A DNA stretch of 64,000 bases from Atrina japonica (GCA_030159075.1 BROG01001194.1:1-64000), one strand, 5' to 3'; positions 27,201 through 37,560 are shown, counted from the first letter of the stretch. Numbers and translations: made by a program. Notes: generated by a model from the letters alone, not told the origin.

Positions 27201-30200
27201 GGTTAATGTCTACAATATCATCAGTTTCTTGTTTCAAATAAACTATAGACTCATTAATTGTTGATTCAGTATTGCTTTTATCAGTTGCACATGTTGTAAT
27301 GTAATATTCAAATGTTTCAGCATTGATCTAACTGATAATATTTTCTTTCTTCAACTTTCAATTTAATTCTAGGCCTTTTCGTATTTATGACCCAGTTCTG
27401 CAAAATGAGTCTTGGGACAGGGTCCTACAACTAGTCAAAGGAAAAATTTATCAACAGGTATAATGTTTTAAATGCAACTGTTTATTGATATATTTAATTT
27501 TAAAAGGCTGAATATTGTAATGTATGTGAAATACATAACAAATAGAAATATTGTAACTTAAATCTTATATGTGTGTTTTTCTCATTTTTGTGTATGTGCT
27601 TGAAGTAAAGTTTTGATCTCTGAAGGATTTTTTAAGTGGCATATATTACTTGTTTTCAGGGAAACTTCTATCTGTTACGACAACTGACAGGGTGGTATGG
27701 TTTTAATGTATTATACTTCGGTGACCACGTCTATAGTGATTTAGCAGTAAGTTTTTAATTGTTATGTATAACTTAATATTTGTTTGCTCATCAATAAATT
27801 GGATTGGTCTGCCCAGGTCCAGCGCATTTTAGGAAGTATTCTTTTTTTCCTGATTAAGAATGATAGTGAAGTACCAGATTAATCCAACTTTATGACAACA
27901 TCTTATTCATCTAATGGCTTTTCAAACTTCTTATTGAATTAAAAGGTTACTTAAATCAAACCAATAGACCTTTTCTGAGGTGTTTGTGAGAGGGGGAGTG
28001 GGGCTGGAGTTAGGGTGGTTCTGCTATATGGATTAAATATGCATGCAGTGGAAGTGCCAGATTAGAAAAACAACATACAAGAAAGAGGTGACACTGGCAA
28101 CAACAGCAAGAGGTAATCAAATATTGTCAATGTAAATATTACAAAACAAGAAGTGACCCAGCCACGTTTTTGGTGAATTCATGTGAACTTGGAAAAAGTT
28201 GATGCTATAGAAATGATAAGTAATAAATTGTTGGTTTTGAATATCTACTATGTGGTCCAGAAATAATACATGCATATATTATAAGTTGAATCAAATAAAC
28301 ACATCCAGATTGATTTCTATATTGCATGTATCTTGCTTATTATTGTTTCACGGTGGTTTGGTGTATAACACATATATTTCCATTATATCTCAGTATTTGT
28401 TTATTTAATTAATTTTTTCCTTTTTTAAATCCTAGGATCCATCTCTGAAACATGGTTGGAGAACAGGTGCCATTATCCCTGAACTTGAGGTAAATTGTTA
28501 GTGTTGTCTCTGTAAATAGTATCAGTTTCTGATTGGTTGTCTAGATATAGACTGAGCACTTGGCAGATGAAAAATCACTACTTATTTGGTAAAGTCCTAG
28601 GTACTAGATATAGACTGAGCACTTGGCAGATGAAAAATCACTACTTATTTGGTAAAGTCCTAGGTACTAGATATTGACTGAGAACTTGGCGGAGGAAAAT
28701 TAACTACTTATTTGGTAAAGTCCTAGGTACTAGATATTGACTGAGAACTTGGCGGAGGAAAATTAACTACTTATTTGGTAAAGTCCTAGGTACTAGATAT
28801 TGACTGAGAACTTGGCGGAGGAAAATTAACTACTTATTTGGTAAAGTACTAGGTACTAGATATAGACTGAGCACTTTGAAGAGGAAAATACACTACACAT
28901 TTGTTAAAGTCTTTGATACTAGACATTGACTGAGCACTTGGCAGAGGAAGATACACTACACATTTGTTAAAGTCTTTGATACTAGACATTGACTGAGCAC
29001 TTGGCAGAGGAAATTACACTACACATTTGTTAAAGTCTTTGATACTAGACATTGACTGAGCACTTGGCAGAGGAAAATACACTACACATTTGTTAAAGTC
29101 TTTGATACTAGACATTGACTGAGCACTGGGCAGAGGAAAATACACTACACATTTGTTAAAGTCTTTGAAACTAGACATTGACTGAGCACTTGGCAGAGGA
29201 AGATACACTACACATTTGTTAAAGTCTTTGATACTAGACATTGACTGAGCACTTGGCAGAGGAAAATACACTACACATTTGTTAAAGTCTTTGATACTAG
29301 ACATTGACTGAGCACTTGGCAGAGGAAATTACACTACACATTTGTTAAAGTCTTTGATACTAGACATTGACTGAGCACTTGGCAGAGGAAAATACACTAC
29401 ACATTTGTTAAAGTCTTTGATACTAGACATTGACTGAGCACTTGGCAGAGGAAAATACACTACACATTTGTTAAAGTCTTTGATACTAGACATTGACTGA
29501 GCACTTGGCAGAGGAAAATACACTACACATTTGTTAAAGTCTTTGATACTAGACATTGACTGAGCACTTGGCAGAGGAAAATACACTACACATTTGTTAA
29601 AGTCTTTGATACTAGACATTGACTGAGCACTTGGCAGAGGAAAATACACTACACATTTGTTAAAGTCTTTGATACTAGACATTGACTGAGCACTTGGCAG
29701 AGGAAAATACACTACACATTTGTTAAAGTCTTAGGCCTGACCTGGTACCAGGGATTAAACCTGTGATCTTACTCCTGTGAGGCAAATGCTGTGAACTGTA
29801 CCTAAATGTATTGACTGTTGTACAATATTGTTTAAGTTATTGTATGATTTTTTTAGGGAGAGATAATGAAGTCTAACACACTAGAATATCAGAAAGCTGT
29901 TAGATGGCTGTGTGAACTGCAGAGTTTGATTGAGGAGTGCCAGGTATATTGTGACAATTATTATAAAAACTCAATTTCGGATACAAATGTATTTCTCGTG
30001 AATATTAAATTTTAACAAAGCAGATATAATATGAAACAATAGAACAGAACAATTAATATTGTTTGAAATAAAACATACTTTTATCATGCCCCTCACTTTT
30101 GAAGTTTTGCATAACAAGCAAATCATGTACATTTTGTAATGTTTATAACTTCTTTTGTATCGCTTTTCTATGTCTTCTTTTGTATCTCTGGAGTTTTTTA

Positions 30201-32478
30201 TGTAGTTAGTTAATAGAAGTTAATTTTGAAGAATTTTTGACATTGTACTATTTTGGCCGGATTTTTCTGGAGGAAAACCATCTAGAGTGTGTTTTAATGG
30301 TGGATGAGAGAACCTGGTTACAATGTACCCAGGAAGAGACCACCGATCATCGGCAGGTAAACTGGCAAACATTCCAATAAAATCAGCATAGGTTCCAATA
30401 GGGGTTCTAACCAGAAGTGAGAGGCTACATGACTTAAAGCACAATACTCTAATCCACTACCATCACACATCACCATCCATTAAACAATCGATAGATATTG
30501 GAGATTTGTTACAGTGGTAGAGATTTTACTTGCCTGGTGATTTGTTTGCTATCTGTTTATTTCACATACGTGGTGTTTATTTCTTATTTTTTGAAATAAC
30601 ATCATTGGTGATATTAAGGACAGTCTGTATTCTTATTGTATGTTATACTTCATTTTAGTCATATCTTTCTTTGTAAATAATTATCTTTTTTTTAATTTTT
30701 GCTAGTATTTCATGTTATTCTGACTCGTATCAGTATATTTTTTCAGATGGATACATGTCAAGACACGAGTGTTCTCAGAGAAAATTGGTTGAAAGAGCGA
30801 GATGAATTAAGGTTATTTTTTATAGTGAAATTTGGCTTTTTCTTGTCTTTGTTAAAATTATCAACTAGAAAATGCATTTCTCTCAAGAAATGTAAAATTT
30901 TCAACTGTGAAGTTTTTAAAATTTTTTGTTTATCTTCTTCATGTTCTAGCTACTCTATAATTTTCACATTATTAGCATATTTTCAAACATGTTTTTTCTT
31001 TTTAAGATTAGAAAAAAATTCAGCTATATTAACATAAAAACATTATTTTGAGACACATGGGAACTGTTACTAATTCTAAGCCGTGTTTCAACATATCAGT
31101 CATACTAAAGGTTTACAGAATCAGGAATTCACATTATATTAATATAGTTGTTCACAGTTCAGATTCAAGGAATGAAGTATTGTCAATCTCAAAATAAGAA
31201 TAAAATAATTCATCAAAGCCAAAACAATAGGGCTGGAAAGGCTCGGCACTTGACCAGTGTGAGATTGGGAGAAAAACAACTTCCTGGCAGTAACTAAGTA
31301 AAAAGTAACATGACATTGTGAAAAAATATATAAAATAATAAAAATAAATATTTATACAGATCTGTATCATTCGGATATGAATAGCTTGAATTTTCTTCAA
31401 AGTCATACCAAAATTACATCTGTGCAAACTACACTCACTCATGGAAATGAGTTTGTATTTTGCCCATGGCCATTTTGACAGTATGGGTTATCTCCTGTAG
31501 CAGTGAAACTTCCCCGGATATTGTTACAGTAGCTTTCTCCAAAGCATCCAATGTATCAAGGTCTGATTCACGTAATTAATAGGATGACAAAGTGTTAATA
31601 AACGTACTCTTTCTCTAAAGATTGCTTTTATAACAAGTACTTGTGGTCAAAATTACTAGAAATCGGATTATTCTGCCAAAAATGAAATAAAATTTATGCT
31701 CAGGCTTTTTCCACTTCGCATTATAGGATCTGTCTACAACTTCCGAATTCCTCAGGACTTTCCCTTTCCTCTGTGATACAATAAGGAGAATTTCAAATAA
31801 ATAGTATTGAAAAACTGTTGAATTAATACAATTTCTGACATTGATTGAATTTGGGGAAATTAATAAAAGTTTTTAAATAACATGTCTTAAACTTAATATA
31901 TCGCTGATCATAAAGGGGCCTCTGTGGGCGAGTGGCTAGAGCATTGCGCTTTAATTCACACGGCCTCTCACCTCTGGTTCCAATCCCGCTAGGGTCATTT
32001 CGAATTAAGTGGGAAAGTTTTCTTGCGGAAGGTCGGTGGTCTTTACCCGGGTAACCGGGGTTTCTCCTTCACCAATAAAAACTGGACGCCATCATATGAC
32101 TGAAAAATTGTTAAGTGTGGTGTAAAACAAAATATCAAATCAAATCTGATCATAAAAATTAAATTGTTTGTCCATAGGCCGGAAGTCATAAACCGGAAAT
32201 GAATATAAATGAGACTTTCCAACCCTATTACAAAAAAAAAACATAATTTTGGTATTTACTATTTTTTCATTTACAGGAATTTTACCAAATCAGTATTTAA
32301 CCCTAGGTTTGGAAGCATATTTCGTACCTACCACAACCCGACTTACTTCTCACGTCGTTTGGCAAGATTTGCTGATCTGTATATGTCCTCGGTCACAAAT
32401 TTGACACAGTATTCAGTCAATCATACGTTTTATCCTCGCAGGATGGCACTACCTCACGAACCTCCAGCCGTGCATTAA
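12042..32478 (+). CDS. NT5DC2/3-like HAD-family 5'-nucleotidase domain protein, N-terminus missing
   Basis: Likely role: HAD-superfamily phosphohydrolase of the cytosolic purine 5'-nucleotidase-like (NT5DC) group; the substrate of NT5DC2/3 proteins is not settled. Fifteen exons were assembled by eye from GT-AG sites: 12042-12217, 13553-13627, 17358-17413, 19084-19174, 19493-19561, 20468-20524, 21041-21101, 24910-25012, 26179-26280, 27373-27457, 27660-27746, 28436-28489, 29857-29943, 30747-30811, 32277-32478. They sum to 1370 nt and hold one frame for 456 residues to TAA. HAD motif I is FDYDYTL (residues 29-35; Asp30 nucleophile, Asp32), motif II LFLITNS, motif III Lys in ARKPKFF, motif [11 protein letters not shown]. 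The C-terminus [17 protein letters not shown] and HTFYPRR are hallmarks of NT5DC2/3. Family members are about 520-560 aa, so roughly 60-100 N-terminal residues are missing. All catalytic residues are intact. Confidence 0.9.
12334..12500. mobile_element. 167-bp repeat with short inverted ends, intronic
   Basis: Ends TACAGTAAAAC and GTTTCACTGTA are near-complementary. Inside, 'AAAGACCACCT' and 'AAAGATCA' phrases recur. It resembles a widespread invertebrate MITE-like repeat. It starts 116 bp after exon 1. Confidence 0.55.
12850..13410. repeat. Degenerate ~45-50-bp tandem repeat, split by a SINE
   Basis: Recurring phrases AATTATnTTGTCTCAGAGAC, AGAAACTGAGAAA and GGAATTATCTTTTC at irregular spacing on both sides of the SINE at 12990-13159. 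Confidence 0.55.
12990..13159 (+). mobile_element. 5'-truncated SINE with 13-bp target-site duplication
   Basis: Flanked by perfect direct repeats TCTCTTAGATGTG at 12977-12989 and 13160-13172. Body contains TTGGCACATTAAAGAACCC, TACTGCTCAATGGCC and GTGGGATGTTAAACAACA, a conserved bivalve SINE tail, and ends in (ACA)n. The tRNA-derived head is not recognisable. Intronic, sense to the gene. Confidence 0.8.
13553..13627 (+). CDS. NT5DC-like exon 2
   Basis: 25 whole codons, [20 protein letters not shown] then YDVRK, the family's YPxxIxxxxYxxxFAxRGxHYD block. Acceptor AAACAG, donor GTATAT. Confidence 0.88.
13680..15290. other. Intron sequence, nothing recognised
   Basis: Part of the 3.7-kb intron between exons 2 and 3. 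Contains a small G/C hairpin near 14285-14310. No gene or known element recognised. Confidence 0.5.
15292..16042. mobile_element. Possible element with 13-bp inverted ends
   Basis: GGTGGAGTTGTGC at 15292-15304 and its exact complement at 16030-16042. A third, related GTGCAACTCCACC occurs internally at about 15834. The interior has no transposase. No clear target duplication was found, so this may be chance or a decayed element. Confidence 0.35.
16049..16612. repeat. 49-bp minisatellite, about 11 units, intronic
   Basis: Near-identical units containing AAAATGATGCCACACTTCAT then GATACATATATTTGTGCTA, spaced exactly 49 bp between 16091 and 16532, with degenerate partial units at both ends. Confidence 0.95.
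16773..16923. mobile_element. 151-bp palindromic MITE
   Basis: CAAAACTACAC at the left pairs with GTGTGGTTTTG at the right. Pairing continues through CTGTATCATCAGACTACAC and GTGTAGTCTGATGATACAG. No coding capacity. Confidence 0.75.
17358..17413 (+). CDS. NT5DC-like exon 3
   Basis: [19 protein letters not shown], matching the family's LLMKxDxFxxxQLGTxYRG block. Acceptor TTTTACAG, donor GTATGT, ends in phase 2. Confidence 0.9.
17787..18080. repeat. Tandem duplication of ~145-175 bp in intron
   Basis: Two copies share TTTGCCCTGTACTTTGGACT, AACACCAGnGCAGTTTGGGT, TCTTTGAGGACCT and CCAAGACTTCCACTT. The small open frame over it is a product of the duplication. Confidence 0.8.
18724..19005 (+). repeat. 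Dispersed repeat, family S copy 1
   Basis: Starts AAAGGGGCATC; includes GCTTGATGTAAAATAACA and, near the end, TTTTATGTCTGTGTATAGCT, then TTTTGTTATTGT. The same order of phrases recurs at 44435-44665. No coding capacity. Confidence 0.6.
19084..19174 (+). CDS. NT5DC-like exon 4
   Basis: Completes the split Arg codon, then reads [20 protein letters not shown] and [10 protein letters not shown]. Acceptor ATTTCAG, donor GTAAGT. Confidence 0.88.
19493..19561 (+). CDS. NT5DC-like exon 5
   Basis: 23 whole codons, [20 protein letters not shown] then VTD; the PEMxLLSCV block is typical of NT5DC2/3. Acceptor ACAATAG, donor GTGAGT. Confidence 0.88.
20468..20524 (+). CDS. NT5DC-like exon 6
   Basis: 19 whole codons, [19 protein letters not shown], matching the family's YFLxxxxxxxxxHLYKDV block. 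Acceptor TTTTTCAG, donor GTAAGT. Confidence 0.88.
20530..21030. other. Intron 6-7, nothing recognised
   Basis: AT-rich intronic sequence without a repeat or motif that I recognise. Confidence 0.5.
21041..21101 (+). CDS. NT5DC-like exon 7
   Basis: [20 protein letters not shown] plus the first base of the next codon. Acceptor TTCATAG; donor GTAGGC after 21101, chosen because it restores phase with exon 8. Reading past this donor stays open through the downstream 63-bp array until 22213. Confidence 0.85.
21166..23425. repeat. 63-bp minisatellite, about 35 units in two blocks
   Basis: Lies in the intron between exons 7 and 8. Block 1 has about 20 units (first core at 21171, last at 22369); block 2 about 14-15 (22500-23425). 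Units carry ACAACAGTGGTTAAGGCCAG and CTCTTGGCCTTTGTTAGCTA. Because 63 is a multiple of 3, the frames stay open, giving a 388-codon frame made of [15 protein letters not shown] 21-residue repeats; no evidence supports that as a protein. Units also resemble acceptor, 21 nt, donor (see findings). Confidence 0.97.
22497..23495. repeat. ~1.0-kb segmental duplication within the 63-bp array
   Basis: A unique spacer (CATGAGGTATGTTTATGTCT … GTTACCATAGAAGAA) follows block 1 at about 22427 and block 2 at about 23428, 1002 bp apart. Variants of individual units recur in the same order in both blocks. Block 2 lacks about three units relative to block 1. Confidence 0.85.
23500..24900. other. Intron 7-8 remainder, nothing recognised
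   Basis: AT-rich with a poly-A run near 24612. No element or RNA gene recognised. Confidence 0.5.
24910..25012 (+). CDS. NT5DC-like exon 8 (HAD motif II)
   Basis: Reads [20 protein letters not shown] then [20 protein letters not shown] is HAD motif II. Acceptor ATTTTACAG, donor GTGAGT, ends in phase 2. Confidence 0.9.
26179..26280 (+). CDS. NT5DC-like exon 9 (HAD motif III Lys)
   Basis: Reads [20 protein letters not shown] then [13 protein letters not shown]. The Lys of ARKPKFF fits HAD motif III. Acceptor ATTACCAG, donor GTACGT. Confidence 0.9.
27373..27457 (+). CDS. NT5DC-like exon 10
   Basis: Completes an Arg codon, then reads [20 protein letters not shown] and VKGKIYQQ. Acceptor AATTCTAG, donor GTATAA. 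Confidence 0.88.
27660..27746 (+). CDS. NT5DC-like exon 11 (HAD motif IV)
   Basis: 29 whole codons ending [13 protein letters not shown]; the two Asp residues are the metal-binding motif IV. Acceptor TGTTTTCAG, donor GTAAGT. Confidence 0.92.
28436..28489 (+). CDS. NT5DC-like exon 12
   Basis: 18 whole codons, [31 protein letters not shown] is essentially invariant in NT5DC2/3. Acceptor AATCCTAG, donor GTAAAT. Confidence 0.92.
28543..29735. repeat. Second 63-bp minisatellite, 19 units, two subfamilies
   Basis: In the intron between exons 12 and 13. ACTGAG cores run from 28551 to 29685 at exactly 63-bp spacing. The first five units end AAAGTCCTAGGTACTAGATA (subfamily A); the rest read AAAGTCTTTGATACTAGACA (subfamily B) and are near-identical. 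Minus-strand open frames here ([20 protein letters not shown]) are period artefacts. Confidence 0.97.
29857..29943 (+). CDS. NT5DC-like exon 13
   Basis: 29 whole codons, [20 protein letters not shown] then LQSLIEECQ, a predicted helical stretch. Acceptor TTTTTTAG, donor GTATAT. Confidence 0.85.
30747..30811 (+). CDS. NT5DC-like exon 14
   Basis: [20 protein letters not shown] then L plus two bases of Arg. Acceptor TTTTTTCAG; donor GTTATT is weaker than the others but is the only one giving the correct phase with exon 15. Confidence 0.82.
31000..31910. other. Intron 14-15 (left part), nothing recognised
   Basis: A 96-codon minus-strand open frame at 31152-31442 has no recognisable family and no codon bias that I can judge. 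Not called as a gene. Confidence 0.45.
31915..32145 (+). mobile_element. tRNA-derived SINE with 11-bp target-site duplication
   Basis: Perfect direct repeats CTGATCATAAA at 31904-31914 and 32146-32156. The head has a pol III A box (TGTGGGCGAGTGGCTAGAGC) and a B box (GGTTCCAATCCC), as in a Leu/Ser-like tRNA. The middle has GGTCGGTGGTCTTTACCCGG and the tail GTGTAAAACAAAATATC then AAATC repeats. Typical bivalve tRNA-SINE, inserted 131 bp before the last coding exon, sense to the gene. Confidence 0.88.
32277..32478 (+). CDS. NT5DC-like exon 15 (last coding exon)
   Basis: Completes Arg, then reads [20 protein letters not shown] and onward to [18 protein letters not shown] and TAA. Acceptor CATTTACAG. 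This is the most conserved C-terminal block of NT5DC2/3. Confidence 0.93.
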
Positions 32479-32488
32479 TTAGATGTTA

Positions 32489-32494
32489 ATAAAT
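32489..32494 (+). terminator. Candidate poly(A) signal just after NT5DC-like stop
   Basis: AATAAA 11 bp past the stop, followed by the G/U-rich GTTTTGTGGAG about 20 nt on. It would give a very short 3'UTR; the alternative is the site at 37479. Confidence 0.3.
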
Positions 32495-32499
32495 ATTCA

Positions 32500-34690
32500 T
32501 GAGTTTTGTGGAGTAAGAGGATCATGAATCTACTTAAACGTAAGACATTGATAGTCAAAATGTGATATTTATGTAGGTATAGATACAGGAGTAAATTTGA
32601 TGAATCTCCATCTGTTTCTAGAAATGGCATTTTTTTAAAATGTGTTTTATTTTGTCAAGTGATGATTGGCAGATTAGAATTATGCATGCCTTTTTACTCT
32701 TGGCAATTGTATAATCTCTGGCATAGTTGTATTGGTCAGTCTTGTCTATTTAATTAAGCAACATCCACTATTGTATTCCTTTGAATAGGAATGTATAAGG
32801 GTTTATGTTTTTAAATTTATTCATAATGCCAAAATGTTTTACAAGATCTTGGCTAATTATTTTAGTAATTTATATTAGTAACTTAATCAACCATATCTGT
32901 ATATTATTTAATTCTTAGTTATACATTTAATATAGTTTACATCTGTATTCTTAATTGTAGGAACTTGTCAGTGATATTACCTCTACTATTACCCAACTAT
33001 TTTACAATTTTAATTATGTTAAAAGCTTTTAAATATTTAATGAAATATTAAACATGATGTCATGAGGAACTATCATCTGCTAACATATTTATTGCACAAT
33101 TTTTTACACTGGAATATAGCGCAGTGTTCCACTATATGCAATGATATGGCAGTACTTACAGATTTTCAGTGTTTGAATATATATGACAACTTATTTAGTG
33201 CATGTTGTCATTCTCATTTTACTTCCCTATTGATATTATTCTACTTCAGTTTGAAAGTCTGCAATGTTACAAAAGTCAATTGTAAGGGGTCCCATTATAT
33301 AACAGAGTTCCCACTGTTCAGGGAATTTCTGAAAAGTCTGGGAATTTTACAAGCTTGTTTTTTATTTTTGGCCATGGAAAGTCTGGGAATTTTAGTGTGA
33401 GTGGGGGTAAGTCAGGAAGAAATCAAATATTTTTATCCTTGAAAAATTAGGTTTTTCTGGCTTTAATTTCAAATCAGTTTTCACCAGGAAGTGCGCTACA
33501 GGCCATCAAACGACTTCCTATTTTCAAATTTTTGGGGGGGCCAAGCCCCCAGACCTCTCTAGAGGGACTTTGTGCCTGCAGCACTTATGCACCATGCCTT
33601 TAGGTCAGGGGGAATCAGGAAACTTTGTTTTGTTAAAGGTGTAGGAACCCTGTATAACAATCAGAAATGTTTTACCGAGACAGTAGGACTGTTGTTACTT
33701 GTGCAATTGAATATTCATGTGTTACGTGGAAATCAAGATGACAATTGTCAAGGAGATTTGTGTTCTGAAAAAAATATTGTCCTGAATTTGAGTTATGTTA
33801 AGGAAGATGTTCTACATAGTCACTATTTTGTTGTAAAATATCAGAAAATGTACTGATGTGATTTACTGAAATAGTCTTATTTGTAAAATAACATGACTGC
33901 AATGCTTTGCTGCTGATAATAAGTAAAAATATGATGTATTACATAGAGAATTTCTGAAGTGACACAATCAGAAGGGACTGTAACTTTTACTCATATATGC
34001 AACCGTGACTGTTACCCTACTGAGATACACTAAGTTATGTTTATCTTTTATTGTTTATTATAGGTATTGGTTAATTATTTTATGAATTCAAATAATCTCT
34101 GGTTGTATATGGAAGCCATTTTCAGAACAGAATTTTCATTGTTTCTCAAGCTGTTACTTGCAATACAGTCCAGTATTTCACTAACGTTGTAAATTTTTTT
34201 CATTTGAAGTAAAGTCGTTTTGTGATTGTGTATGTAGTCATGTGAGGAGTGGTAATACAGTAAACTTTTGTCACTATAGAAGGGGAAGTTGTTAGAATTT
34301 GTTTGTAATTTGTACTGCAGTGTGTACTTAGAGTTAGCCTATACACATGATATGATTTCCGGATATTTTATGGTGCCAAATATTTAATTGCATGATTATC
34401 TTATAGACACATAAACTTAATCAAATCAATAATTTAAAGGAATATATAGGAATGTAATTGTTACATTGTCTTAGGCAAAAGTATTTAAACTAAAATGTTG
34501 TAATAAAGAGGGTATATGTATGTAAACTAATGTATTCATGATGTTCTGTACATATGTGATTTTGACAAATGTTTGTGATAGATTTCTCTAATGTAGAACT
34601 TGTTAAAATCCTTTTGAAAATAGTCAAAGATACAAAGAAAGCTAAAAGATGCCTGTTTTCAGTGACAGTCACCAAACTTTAAGTATTACC
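32500..34690. other. Downstream region or long 3'UTR, no gene seen
   Basis: AT-rich. A G/C hairpin (GGGGGG-CCAAG-CCCCC) at about 33534-33551 belongs to a common type of invertebrate repeat. Open frames at 33062-33400 and 33572-33856 show no recognisable domain. Confidence 0.45.
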
Positions 34691-34699
34691 TCCAATTAG

Positions 34700-35310
34700 C
34701 AACCAGGTGTCATACTTTATTGCAGTTGGGACATTTTATGCCTCTTCTACAAAAATGACTTGGGCATAAAGCTTAACTACTTTACGTCTCTTAGTCCTTC
34801 CTTCACATTTTGGTTTCCACTCATTATCTTAGTTATACAATGACATATTCAGTCAAAATTTGGTATATAGTTCAATTATGAGAAGATGTAGGTAAAGTTT
34901 GCCAAACTGTTTGTTCCAGTCCAATAATTTTTTGAGTTATGCCTCTTGGACTTAAAATTGAAAGAAATTCATAGTTTCTGCTGATTATCTTAGTCATACA
35001 TTGACATAATGAATTGAAATTAGGCGTTTAATTTGATTATGAAAAGACACAGCCTTTGGACTGAGAAAATTTAAGGAAAATACCTGTTTCATCTCATTAT
35101 CTGTGTCATACATTGCCAAATTAAATTGAAATCTGTTTCGAAGTTGTGTAATGAAAAGATGCATTTCAAATTCATATTTTGTTCGAGTTCAATGATTTTT
35201 GGTAGAATTATGACCCTCATACTTTATGTTGCCAGCAAGGGCATTCGCCAGTTGAAGGCTGCTTGCATTTTGAAACTGCACAGTCATTTTCTGTTATTCA
35301 CAAGTTGAAT
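34700..35310. repeat. Degenerate dispersed repeat with ~150-bp internal units
   Basis: Three related passages begin TCATTATCTTAGTTATACAA, GATTATCTTAGTCATACATT and CTCATTATCTGTGTCATACA. Each is followed by a ATTGAAAT-type stretch and a variant of ATTATGAnAAGA. Resembles gene-poor mollusc mid-repetitive DNA. Confidence 0.5.
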
Positions 35311-37470
35311 GTTTTTTTCAATCTAGGAGATGATATAAACTTTGTATAAATAGTATTAAATACTGTAGATACTCGAGTGATATTGAAGGTTGTCGGCAAG
35401 ATATTTGCTTGAAATCATTTTTTCAGAGTCCAAAATGTGATGACTATTTAGCTCTCTTCTTTTAAATTAGACTTGTGGTCGGTAGTCTAGGCCATTAAAG
35501 AATTTACAGAAGTGTGATTTGGCATAAGTCGATAGCGTAGATGAAAATATATGACTAAATATATCACTAAATAAAATCTCTAGTTTTCAAATACGTTTTA
35601 AAGTCATGCAGATGATAATCGCTCATATTTCTGTTTATTGTGGGCAATATAAATTAAATGATATATAATACATAATTTTCATTTGTTTTACAAATTTGTA
35701 TCAATATTTTGACTTGAAATAATTAAATGAATGATTATATTTTCACTTGAAATAATTAAATGAAATAAACGTGTGCCCAAGCATAGGTTAAACATGGTTT
35801 ATTTTTTTTGCAGAATTTGATAATTGTAAATTTAGCATTTTGCAGTTCCGGTCATGTGTTTCACTAATTGGTTATCATTATAGGTTGGAAGCTCGGATTA
35901 GTTAATAGCACTTTGTGAAAGTGATATAAGCTGTCACAATGATTATTTTTGTCCTCTGACATATAGTCTAGAATATGATAAAATGTGTGTTCAAGTACAT
36001 TATCAAACACATGAAACAACGTAAAAGATCTTCTTTTCGAAGTTATTAGTTTTATTAGAATTTAAGTTTTCATATACCTTAAAAAATCTAGCTGTATTTC
36101 TGTATGCGATGACCTTTCAGATAAACCCTTTCGCCATATCAAATTTACGTTGTAATTCGGTCAGGGGATCTCGGTCCTTTACATGCTCGAACTATGTTGA
36201 AGGCGGTCGATTTTATGTGTTTTATATTATTCACTTTTAAAGTACAGAACGTGATTTTTATTGGAAAATGCATATTATGTAAAATATATGCTTTTCAACG
36301 CTATTTTAAGTAACCTGAAGAAAATCGGATGAATATATAAATAAATATATCTGGTCACAAAAAGAATTTTTTTTCCGATTTTTAATGTTACCCTGGCTGC
36401 TGACATTAACAGAATCAAAACAATATAACTGTGAAAAGTTTTACAATCGTGCTTCCATGTCCAATAGAGTTGGGCAGTTCATGATCAAATGTGTCAAGAA
36501 GGATAAAGCCGAGAATGCGATGGGACCAGTTAAAAATGGGTCGAGATCACCTGATATACCCGGCACATTGGGTAATTTCAGAAACGAATGTTTTGAAACA
36601 TAACAAAAACCAACTTTGCCTGATTTAGGTATGAAATGATGATGTACAAAAATAAACCCAAAGGGTAATAAGAATACAATGTATATTAACTGCAAATAGC
36701 CCGTGTTTATTGAACATTTGATAATCCTTGTAAATATTTAGCAAAAGTTAATTTGCAGTGCTCAAAGTAATGGCGGAGAAACAAAAACTGATATTAAGGG
36801 TTACGTTTGGCAATATTGTTGCAATTATACACGTGCATTTGTTATTCTAACCACCATAAGGTCTCTTTGGAATATACATGAGATAAAATATTACATAAAA
36901 TGGGCATGTAAATTTTTTTCTCTAACGACATCTCATCGCTTTAAGTACTGTAGTTAGTCTTCCTACGGAAAGTGGTATTTTCAGCATTTTACTTGTACAT
37001 TTTAATGGTTTATCTTATTTCAAAATTGATATTTTGTTTTAAAGTATCTTATGATATACTAATACTCATGAAATATAATTTTACAATGCTCTACTTTTTA
37101 ATGCCTTGGTTTTAACATGTATTCCCTATATCTTGAAACATAATTTCATATGATGTCTTAAGGCAAGTCTACTTGAAACTTAAAAAATTAATTTTAATTT
37201 TCTTGTGTGTAAACAATAAGTTACTGGAGAATGAATACTTTAAACATTCTCCACTGGCATTACGATATTTAACCGTGATTTGCATATTTAGAGATTTTTG
37301 AATTGTTATGTTCAGTTTAAGTTAGATCATCTGTCGCAGTTATCTTTATATCAAGAAGTTTATATTTTGGAGTGACTATAGATGTTTGGTTATCTTGATT
37401 TTAACAGCCCTGTATATTTGTGATTTTATTTGATGTGGAAATTTGCACATATGCTGCACCTATCATCTGC
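35311..37470. other. Intergenic or long 3'UTR, no gene seen
   Basis: A pair of overlapping opposite-strand frames at 36385-36695 (72 and 84 codons) has no recognised family. Otherwise AT-rich and featureless to me. Confidence 0.45.
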
Positions 37471-37478
37471 AAAACGTC

Positions 37479-37484
37479 AATAAA
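37479..37484 (+). terminator. Candidate distal poly(A) signal of NT5DC-like gene
   Basis: AATAAA followed by T/G-rich GTCTTGATGTTTATAGTTG. Would imply a 5-kb 3'UTR. Confidence 0.3.
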
Positions 37485-37560
37485 ATCGTCTTGATGTTTA
37501 TAGTTGTTTTCTTGTCTTTTTACGTTGAATATAAAAACCTGATAAGGCCCTTCAAATATC

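Noticed and set aside
29014..29712. Minus-strand repeat frames in the second 63-bp array
   Set aside because: The array lies in an intron and all codon patterns follow the period.
31152..31442. 96-codon minus-strand frame with hydrophobic stretch
   Set aside because: Lies in an intron of the NT5DC-like gene; the Tyr/Phe-rich run comes from an AT-rich tract.
36385..36695. Overlapping opposite-strand frames of 72 and 84 codons
   Set aside because: No recognisable family, no splice context, and both strands open at once, which suggests chance.
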